This document shows positions 1 through 5,059 of a stretch of 5,059 nucleotides of DNA, piece by piece. Source of the stretch: an uncultured Bacilli bacterium (lineage in GTDB: Bacteria; Bacillota_I; Bacilli_A; RF39; UBA660); assembly GCA_947629195.1 (NCBI GenBank), contig CANRCS010000082.1, forward strand, positions 1 to 5,059, written 5' to 3'. The position numbers and the translations under genes are program-made. The notes beneath the pieces were generated by a model. That model was not told where the DNA came from and searched no databases. It saw nothing but the letters and a program-made list of their open reading frames with translations. How positions within the stretch are numbered: position 1 is the stretch's first letter; each line of letters opens with the position of its first letter.

Positions 1-158
1 ATAAAAATTTAGCAATCAAAAAGGTAATGAAAATAAAATTATTAAAAAGATTTGATAAAGATAAATATACTTTTGATAAATTAAAAAGATATGGTGTAAA
101 TGCAATAAGGTCTGCTAGATTTATGCCAAAACGTCTAAGTGAAGAAATTAATAAATAG
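1..158 (+). CDS. C-terminal end of an unidentified basic protein (partial)
   Basis: An open frame enters from the left edge (first full codon at base 3) and runs 51 codons to TAG at 156-158. The visible peptide is rich in Lys and Arg; it includes FDKDKYTFDKLKRYG and ends RFMPKRLSEEINK. A stop-free run of this length would be unusual by chance in such AT-rich DNA, and codon choice (AAA, GAT, TTA, AGA) matches the downstream genes, so this is probably the 3' end of a real gene. An in-frame ATG lies at 27-29, but AAAGG sits only two or three bases before it, too close for a usual start, so I treat the gene as beginning outside the window. I do not recognise the family; a basic amphipathic tail occurs in many membrane-associated enzymes and does not identify one. 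No membrane segment or catalytic motif is visible in this piece. Confidence 0.6.
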   Translation, partial: KNLAIKKVMKIKLLKRFDKDKYTFDKLKRYGVNAIRSARFMPKRLSEEINK

Positions 159-203
159 GGTATTTTACAATATAAATTTTTAAAAAAAATTTGCAAAATT
201 CGT

Positions 204-232
204 TTGAAAAAAAATTTAAAAAATTATATAAT
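204..232 (+). promoter_or_regulatory. Sigma-A-type promoter for the MATE gene
   Basis: TTGAAA (204-209) and a perfect TATAAT (227-232) are separated by exactly 17 bases, matching the housekeeping promoter consensus at 11 of 12 positions. A-tracts just upstream and within the spacer are typical of strong promoters in low-GC Gram-positives. Transcription would begin near 239-240, giving a leader of about 110 nt before the ATG at 350. AT-rich DNA throws up TATAAT by chance, but the matched -35 box and ideal spacing make this convincing. Confidence 0.65.
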
Positions 233-251
233 AAGTAAGTCTGATCCAGCG

Positions 252-291
252 ATATGCGTAAAAACAAGACAGTTTTTGCGTATATTTTTTT
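252..291 (+). terminator. Intrinsic terminator, possibly a leader attenuator
   Basis: Bases 252-265 pair with 272-285 in an uninterrupted 14-bp stem (two G-U wobbles, at 256/281 and 259/278) around the six-base loop AAGACA (266-271). The stem is followed directly by six T (286-291). This is the classic intrinsic terminator form. It lies 94 bases after the upstream stop codon, but downstream of the promoter at 204-232 and upstream of the MATE start. Two readings are possible: a late terminator of the upstream gene, or a terminator in the MATE leader that sets read-through (attenuation). If the promoter at 204-232 is real, transcripts from it must pass this hairpin. I could not find a convincing mutually exclusive antiterminator or match it to a known riboswitch. 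Confidence 0.75.
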
Positions 292-331
292 GCTCTAATT
301 TTTGGATTTGATAAGATTTACCATAAAAAAT

Positions 332-340
332 AAAGGAGGT
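332..340 (+). promoter_or_regulatory. Ribosome binding site of the MATE gene
   Basis: AAAGGAGGT is a near-complete complement of the 16S rRNA 3' end. Its GGAGG core ends ten bases before the ATG at 350, which supports that start codon over later in-frame ATGs. Confidence 0.9.
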
Positions 341-349
341 ATTTAGAAT

Positions 350-2326
350 ATGGAAAATCAAGAAAATAATAAATTTTTAGGTGAAGAAAAAATATCTAAA
401 TTGCTTTTTAAATTTTCTATACCATGTATTTTATCATTACTTATTAGTTCTTTATATAATATAGTAGACCAAATTTTCATTGGTAACAGCACTTTAGGAT
501 ATTTAGGTAATGCGGCAACTGGAGTTGTTTACCCAATAACAATTATTGCAGTTGCATTTGCTTGGTGTTTTGGTGATGGAGCTGCTGCATATTTATCGCT
601 ATGTCAAGGAAGAAATGATACTAAAAATGCTCACAAATCAATTGGTAATAGTTTATTAGTAACTTTTATTATTAGTATTATATTTCTTATTTTAGGATTT
701 ATTTTTAAAGACCAATTATTATATTTATTTGGAGCAAGTAATAAAAGTATTAATCTAGCACGTGATTATTATCAAATTATTCTTGCTGCAATACCTATTT
801 ATATGCTTGGAAATAGTATGAATGCAGTAATTCGTGCGGATGGTTCACCAACATTTTCAATGGCTACAATGATGGTAGGTGCAATCACCAATATAATTTT
901 AGACCCTATGTTTATTTTTGGACTTAATTGGGGTATTAAAGGTGCTGCTTATGCTACAATAATAGGTCAAATTGCATCTCTAATTATATCTATAATTTAT
1001 TACACGAGAACAAAAACTTTTAAATTATGTAAGGATAGTTTCATAATTAATTTTAACGTATTTAAAAATGTAATAAAATTAGGAGTTTCTACTTTTATTA
1101 CTCAAATGAGTATAGTTGTTATATCATTAGTTTGTAATATAATGCTTGCTAAATATGGTGCACAAAGTAAGTATGGAGCTGATATTCCTATTGCAGTTAT
1201 TGGTATAGCCATGAAAGTATTTTCAATTGTAATAAATATTATTGTTGGAATTATTTTAGGTGCACAACCAATATTAGGATATAATTATGGAGCTAAAAAT
1301 ATCAATAGAGTAAAAGAAACTTTTAAAAAAGTTGTTATTTCTTCAATAATTGTAGGTATAGTATCAACAATAATTTTTGAATTATGTCCTAATGTAATAA
1401 TTAGTGTATTTGGTTCAAATGAAAAATTATATATGGAATTTGCCGTATTAACATTTAGATTATTCTTAATGCTAGTTACTCTAACATGTTTAATTAAAAT
1501 GTGTTCAATATTCTTTCAAGCAGTTGGAGAACCATTAAAATCGGCTATTGTATCACTTGCTAGAGATATAGTTTTCTTTGTACCACTTGTTATAATACTT
1601 CCAAAATATATGGGAATTAAAGGTATTTTAATTGCTGCTCCTATTGCAGATATATTAGGAATAGTTGTTACAATTACATTAATTGTAAAATTCTTTAAAA
1701 ACATTGAAAGTGTACAAGATGAAGAAGAAGATAAAGTATATCTTAAAAATTCAAAACAAGGTGTAATTATTACAATCGCAAGAACTCATGGTAGTCAAGG
1801 AAAAGCAATTGGAGAAATTGTAGCTAAAAAATTAAATATCCCATATTATTATAAAGAAATGACCGCACTTGCTGCAAAAGAAAGTGGATTAGATAAAGAA
1901 TTTGTATCTAACATAAATAAAAGTCAAGATATTTTACATGATTTATATTTGACAACTTCACCTGTAAAGTATGCAATTGAAGCACAAGATAAAATTATTA
2001 AAATGATAGCTGATAAAGGTTCATGTGTTTTAGTTGGTAGAGCAGCAGATTATGTTTTAAAAGATAATAAAAATCTTGTAAAAATATTTATATATGCTCC
2101 GATGGATTATAGAGTAGAAAAAGTAATGGAAATGTATAATGATACCAAAACTAAAGCTAGAAAAAACATTGAAAAATCAGATAAAAATAGAGCAAGTTAT
2201 TATGAAATAATTTCAGGTCTTACTTGGGGAAAAACAGAAAATTATGATTTATGTATAGACTCAAGTATAGGTAAAGAAAAAACAGCAGAAATAATTTGTG
2301 AATATATTAAAAAAATTAAAAAATAA
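350..2326 (+). CDS. MepA-type MATE efflux transporter fused to a cytidylate-kinase-like domain
   Basis: The 658-residue protein has two parts. Residues about 12-450 form a full MATE transporter: two homologous halves of six hydrophobic segments (roughly 17-220 and 240-448). MepA-like signatures include SLYNIVDQIFIG (34-45), YLGNAAT (51-57), GDGAAA (75-80), YGADIP (275-280) and QPILGYNYGAKN (306-317). MATE proteins expel cationic drugs and metabolites using H+ or Na+ gradients; the substrate here cannot be read from sequence. MATE proteins are usually about 440-470 residues, so this one carries an extra ~200. After an acidic linker (455-461), residues about 470-658 resemble the cytidylate-kinase-like family (Pfam Cytidylate_kin2): IITIARTHGSQGKAIG (473-488, in place of the usual GSGGR-type loop), CVLVGRAADYVL (559-570), DKNRASYY (611-618) and NYDLCIDSS (631-639). 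With twelve membrane segments both termini face the cytosol, where nucleotides are available. Whether the domain is catalytic is unknown. The ATG follows a strong ribosome binding site. A terminator-like hairpin overlaps the stop codon. Confidence 0.96.
   Translation: MENQENNKFLGEEKISKLLFKFSIPCILSLLISSLYNIVDQIFIGNSTLGYLGNAATGVVYPITIIAVAFAWCFGDGAAAYLSLCQGRNDTKNAHKSIGNSLLVTFIISIIFLILGFIFKDQLLYLFGASNKSINLARDYYQIILAAIPIYMLGNSMNAVIRADGSPTFSMATMMVGAITNIILDPMFIFGLNWGIKGAAYATIIGQIASLIISIIYYTRTKTFKLCKDSFIINFNVFKNVIKLGVSTFITQMSIVVISLVCNIMLAKYGAQSKYGADIPIAVIGIAMKVFSIVINIIVGIILGAQPILGYNYGAKNINRVKETFKKVVISSIIVGIVSTIIFELCPNVIISVFGSNEKLYMEFAVLTFRLFLMLVTLTCLIKMCSIFFQAVGEPLKSAIVSLARDIVFFVPLVIILPKYMGIKGILIAAPIADILGIVVTITLIVKFFKNIESVQDEEEDKVYLKNSKQGVIITIARTHGSQGKAIGEIVAKKLNIPYYYKEMTALAAKESGLDKEFVSNINKSQDILHDLYLTTSPVKYAIEAQDKIIKMIADKGSCVLVGRAADYVLKDNKNLVKIFIYAPMDYRVEKVMEMYNDTKTKARKNIEKSDKNRASYYEIISGLTWGKTENYDLCIDSSIGKEKTAEIICEYIKKIKK
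1757..2323 (+). other. Region encoding the C-terminal cytidylate-kinase-like domain
   Basis: This part of the MATE fusion gene encodes residues 470-658. It begins with a beta-strand and glycine-rich loop and ends in a lysine-rich helix, about the length of stand-alone members of the family (about 190-200 residues). The reading frame is uninterrupted across the junction and codon use does not change visibly, so this looks like a stable gene fusion rather than a sequencing artefact. CMP kinases proper transfer phosphate from ATP to CMP/dCMP. The Cytidylate_kin2 family is named by similarity and, as far as I know, is poorly characterised, so neither substrate nor activity should be assumed. Confidence 0.85.
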
Positions 2327-2356
2327 TATCGAATTTAAAGATATTATTTTTTAATT
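2314..2356 (+). terminator. Terminator hairpin overlapping the MATE stop codon
   Basis: Bases 2314-2330 are a perfect inverted repeat of 2340-2356: 17 bp with a nine-base loop (2331-2339). Only the loop-closing pair is C-G; the rest are A-T. The right arm contains six T (2347-2352) pairing with an A run in the left arm, so the inner part acts as a short stem followed by a U tract, and the mirror layout would allow termination from either strand. The TAA stop (2324-2326) lies inside the left arm. It would separate the MATE transcript from the ABC transporter gene. Low G+C weakens the stem, which is the main doubt. Confidence 0.65.
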
Positions 2357-2398
2357 GTAAATACTTAAAAAATAAATATTTAAAAGATTAAAAAAATA

Positions 2399-2427
2399 TT
2401 GAATTATAAGGATAATTATGGTACATT
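2399..2427 (+). promoter_or_regulatory. Weak candidate promoter for the ABC transporter gene
   Basis: The spacer 2357-2522 holds no clear gene. The best promoter I can place is TTGAAT (2399-2404), 17 bases, then TACATT (2422-2427), with a TG at 2419-2420 making an extended -10 element. It matches eight of twelve consensus bases. Other -10-like words nearby (CATAAT 2494-2499, TATAAA 2455-2460) lack a plausible -35 box. A promoter somewhere here is expected because a terminator precedes the spacer, but this exact placement is uncertain. An 8-bp palindrome AAACGTTT (2437-2444) just downstream is too short to call an operator. Confidence 0.3.
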
Positions 2428-2507
2428 TAACATACAAAACGTTTAAAAAAGTAATATAAATTAAGAAAAAACAAATATTTTAACTATTATTGTCATAATT
2501 TATTTAT

Positions 2508-2514
2508 AAAGGAG
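2508..2514 (+). promoter_or_regulatory. Ribosome binding site of the ABC transporter gene
   Basis: AAAGGAG ends eight bases before the ATG at 2523, an ideal spacing, and fixes that ATG as the start. The protein then begins MLEIKKITKTY, the usual first strand of an ABC ATPase. Confidence 0.9.
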
Positions 2515-2522
2515 AGATATTC

Positions 2523-5059
2523 ATGTTAGAAATTAAAAAAATAACAAAGACCTATGAAACTGATGGATTTAAACAAAAAGCGTTACATAAAGTTAGTATT
2601 AATTTTAGAAAAAATGAATTTGTTTCTATTTTAGGCCCAAGTGGTAGTGGGAAGACTACGCTTCTTAATATAATTGGTGGACTTGATAGATATGATTCAG
2701 GAGATTTAATTATAAATGAAGTTAGTACTAAAAAATATAAAGATAATGATTGGGATTCATATCGTAATCATAGAGTTGGTTTTGTATTTCAAAGTTATAA
2801 TTTAATTTCTCATCAAACAGTATTACAAAATGTAGAATTAGCTCTTACTTTATCTGGAGTATCTAAAACAGAAAGAAGAAAAAAAGCTAAACAAGTTTTA
2901 AAAAGTGTTGGGTTGGAAAAACATATAAACAAATTACCTAATCAATTGTCTGGCGGACAAATGCAAAGAGTTGCAATTGCACGTGCCCTAATTAACGATC
3001 CAGATATTTTACTTGCAGATGAACCAACAGGAGCATTAGATTCTGATACAAGTACACAAATTATGGATTTGTTAAAAAATGTTGCTAAAGATAAATTAGT
3101 AATAATGGTTACACATAATCCAGAATTAGCAGAAAAATATTCTTCAAGAATTATTAAATTAAGAGATGGAGAAGTTATAGATGATTCAAATCCTTATGAT
3201 GGGAAAATAAATACAAAAGAATCTTATGAACAAGAAAAATTGAAAAGTAAAAAAACATCAATGAATTTAATAACTGCATTATCACTATCTTTAAACAACT
3301 TAATGACAAAAAAGGGAAGAACAATTTTAACAGCATTTGCAGGTTCAATTGGAATTATAGGTATAGCGCTTATTTTATCTTTATCAAGTGGTTTAAATAA
3401 TTATATAGGTAAAGTTGAAGAAGATACTTTATCACTATATCCATTAACACTAGAAAAAGAATCAATGGATAGAACAACTCTTATGGAATCTCTTATGGAT
3501 GATGATAGGACAGAAAATAAGGGTGATGATAAAGTATATTCAAACAATATTATGACAGATATGTTATCATCTGTTGCAGGTAGTAGATACAATAATGATT
3601 TAAAAAGTTTTAAAGAATTTATCGAAAATGATAAAACTGATATACAAGATTATGTAAGTGATATAAGATATACATATAATTTAAACCTTAATTTATATAA
3701 AGCAAATTATGAAGAAAAAATAGTTCAAGTAAATCCTAGTACAGTATTTGATAATCTAGGTATAGCAAATGATATGATGTCACAAACTGCTAATATGCCT
3801 GGTATGAGTGAAGTTAATTCATGGATAGAACTACCAGAAAAAGAAGATGTATTAAAATCTCAATATGATTTAGTAGCAGGTAAAATGCCTGAAAACTATA
3901 ATGAAGTAGTTCTAGTTATGGACCAAAATAACCAAGTAAGTGACTATGCATTATATTCTTTAGGATTACTAGACCAAGATGAATTAAAAAATAGTTTAAA
4001 TAAAATTATTAATGGTGAAGAAATAGAAAAGAAAGATACTTATTCATATGAATATGATGACATAATTGGTCTTAAATATAAATTAGTTTTAAATACTGAT
4101 TATTATGAAAAAGAAAAGGGTATTTGGATAGATAAAAGTTCTGATGAAAATTACATGAAAAATATTTTAAAAAATGCTTTAGATATTGAAGTCGTAGGTA
4201 TTATTAAAATAAGTGAAGATTCGTCAGCTAATACAACAGGAGTTATTGGTTATACAAAAGATTTGACAAGATATACAGTAGATAATATTAATAAATCTGA
4301 AATTGCAAAAGAACAAATAGAAAAACCTAATATAAATGTATTTACAGGTTTAGAATTTTCTAGTGATCCTACATTTGATATGAAAAATCTACCAAAAGAA
4401 CAACAACAATATTTATCTACATTATCTCAAACAGAACTTGCAAAAGTTATTTCAGAATATACAGAAAATGCTTCATCTGATTATGCTACTAATATTCAAA
4501 AATTAGGAATAGTAGATTTAGAAGACCCATATACTATTGAATTATATCCAAAAGATTTTGAATCAAAAGATAAAATTACGGAAGTAATTGATGATTTTAA
4601 TAGTGAAAGAAATGAAGATGAAAAAATAATATATTCTGATATAGTTGGTGTTATGATGAGTTCAGTAACAACTATTATAAATGCAATTAGTTATATCTTA
4701 ATAGCATTCGTAAGTATTTCGTTAGTTGTATCATCAATTATGATTGCTATAATTACTTATATTTCTGTTATTGAAAGAACAAAAGAAATTGGTATTTTAA
4801 GAGCTATTGGTGCAAGAAAAAAAGATGTTTCTCGTGTATTCAATGCCGAAACTTTAATCGAAGGTTTATTTGCAGGAGTTTTAGGTATAATAGTAACTAT
4901 ATTATTAAATATTCCAATAAATGCAATTATATATAATATTACAGGTATATCAGGACTTTCTAAGTTACCACTAGTTGGAGGTATTATTCTAATTATAATT
5001 TCTGTAGTTCTTACATTTATAGCAGGACTTGTTCCATCTAGAATGGCAAGTAAAAAAGA
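2523..5059 (+). CDS. MacB/FtsX-type ABC transporter, ATPase and permease in one chain (3' end cut)
   Basis: The frame stays open from ATG 2523 to the window edge: 845 full codons plus a partial codon GA. Residues 1-225 are an ABC ATPase of the LolD/MacB class: Walker A GPSGSGKT (38-45), Q-loop Gln90, signature LSGGQMQR (142-149), Walker B ILLADE (162-167), D-loop ALD (171-173) and switch His198. After a charged linker comes a first membrane segment (about 267-288), a large extracytoplasmic region (about 290-715), then three C-terminal segments (about 719-748, 778-803, 817-837). The last three carry the FtsX-family motif ERTKEIGILRAIGARKKDV (751-769). This is the four-segment type-VII (MacB-like) layout, with two chains expected to form the dimer. 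MacB-type proteins work as mechanotransmitters or exporters of peptides, toxins or lipoproteins; the substrate here is unknown and no membrane-fusion partner is visible. The final residues RMASKK plus GA resemble the SKKDPVxALRxE tail usual in the family, so only about ten residues are probably missing. No cysteine occurs in the visible protein. Confidence 0.95.
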   Translation, partial: MLEIKKITKTYETDGFKQKALHKVSINFRKNEFVSILGPSGSGKTTLLNIIGGLDRYDSGDLIINEVSTKKYKDNDWDSYRNHRVGFVFQSYNLISHQTVLQNVELALTLSGVSKTERRKKAKQVLKSVGLEKHINKLPNQLSGGQMQRVAIARALINDPDILLADEPTGALDSDTSTQIMDLLKNVAKDKLVIMVTHNPELAEKYSSRIIKLRDGEVIDDSNPYDGKINTKESYEQEKLKSKKTSMNLITALSLSLNNLMTKKGRTILTAFAGSIGIIGIALILSLSSGLNNYIGKVEEDTLSLYPLTLEKESMDRTTLMESLMDDDRTENKGDDKVYSNNIMTDMLSSVAGSRYNNDLKSFKEFIENDKTDIQDYVSDIRYTYNLNLNLYKANYEEKIVQVNPSTVFDNLGIANDMMSQTANMPGMSEVNSWIELPEKEDVLKSQYDLVAGKMPENYNEVVLVMDQNNQVSDYALYSLGLLDQDELKNSLNKIINGEEIEKKDTYSYEYDDIIGLKYKLVLNTDYYEKEKGIWIDKSSDENYMKNILKNALDIEVVGIIKISEDSSANTTGVIGYTKDLTRYTVDNINKSEIAKEQIEKPNINVFTGLEFSSDPTFDMKNLPKEQQQYLSTLSQTELAKVISEYTENASSDYATNIQKLGIVDLEDPYTIELYPKDFESKDKITEVIDDFNSERNEDEKIIYSDIVGVMMSSVTTIINAISYILIAFVSISLVVSSIMIAIITYISVIERTKEIGILRAIGARKKDVSRVFNAETLIEGLFAGVLGIIVTILLNIPINAIIYNITGISGLSKLPLVGGIILIIISVVLTFIAGLVPSRMASKK

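Noticed and set aside
174..192. AT-only inverted repeat (AAATTTTT / AAAAATTT) after the upstream gene, considered as its terminator
   Set aside because: The stem is eight A-T pairs with a three-base loop and no following T run; such matches are common by chance in this composition.
190..197. TTTGCAAA palindrome upstream of the -35 box, considered as an operator
   Set aside because: Only 8 bp, not extended on either side and not repeated elsewhere in the window.
290..317. Alternative promoter downstream of the leader hairpin (TTGCTC, 16 bases, TAAGAT)
   Set aside because: Both boxes match poorly compared with TTGAAA/TATAAT at 204-232; kept only as the alternative that would remove the attenuation model.
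254..333. Resemblance of the tiny ORF (MRKNKTVFAYIFLL, then ALIF in another frame) to the N-terminus of sugar ABC permeases, suggesting a gene remnant
   Set aside because: The likeness covers only about 15-18 low-complexity hydrophobic residues, needs a frameshift, and the same bases are better explained as a terminator hairpin with a T run.
1516..1704. 62-codon open frame on the - strand inside the MATE gene
   Set aside because: It lies wholly inside a strongly supported gene, has no convincing ribosome binding site, and its hydrophobic peptide is the antisense of membrane segments.
3401..3592. 63-codon open frame on the - strand inside the ABC transporter gene
   Set aside because: It is antisense to conserved extracytoplasmic-domain coding sequence, with Ser/Val-rich composition expected from the complement of Asp/Asn/Leu codons; no family resemblance.
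350..5059. A single efflux operon containing both transporters
   Set aside because: A 196-base spacer and a terminator-like 17-bp repeat separate them; same-strand adjacency alone does not show co-transcription.

Overview
The window comes from a very AT-rich bacterial genome (roughly a quarter G+C by eye). Lysine, asparagine, isoleucine and AGA/TTA/GAT-type codons are frequent, and strong AAAGGAG-like ribosome binding sites precede both main genes. This suggests a low-GC Gram-positive lineage (Clostridia, Erysipelotrichia or related uncultured Bacillota), but no marker gene is present to place it further. Every tryptophan in the two large genes is TGG and there is no in-frame TGA, so the standard bacterial code fits better than the Mycoplasma code.

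Layout, all on the + strand. (1) Bases 1-158 are the tail of an unidentified lysine/arginine-rich protein. (2) Bases 159-349 are a regulatory intergenic region. It holds a near-consensus sigma-A promoter (TTGAAA, 17-base spacer, TATAAT), then a 14-bp hairpin followed by a T run, i.e. an intrinsic terminator lying between that promoter and the next gene, then a strong Shine-Dalgarno sequence. (3) Bases 350-2326 encode a 658-residue protein made of a complete MepA-type MATE multidrug efflux transporter followed by a C-terminal cytidylate-kinase-like domain. (4) A 17-bp perfect inverted repeat spanning the stop codon looks like the terminator. (5) Bases 2357-2522 are an AT-rich spacer with a weak candidate promoter and a good ribosome binding site. 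(6) Bases 2523-5059 encode a MacB/FtsX-type ABC transporter with ATPase and permease in one chain. It is cut by the window edge, probably only about ten residues before its natural end.

The two complete or near-complete genes are both membrane exporters of the kind associated with drug or peptide efflux, but they use different energy sources (ion gradient versus ATP). The terminator between them suggests separate transcripts, so a shared role is not shown. The most notable points are the fusion of a predicted nucleotide-kinase-like domain to a MATE pump and the possible transcription-attenuating leader in front of it. No RNA genes, CRISPR arrays, insertion sequences or attachment sites were seen.
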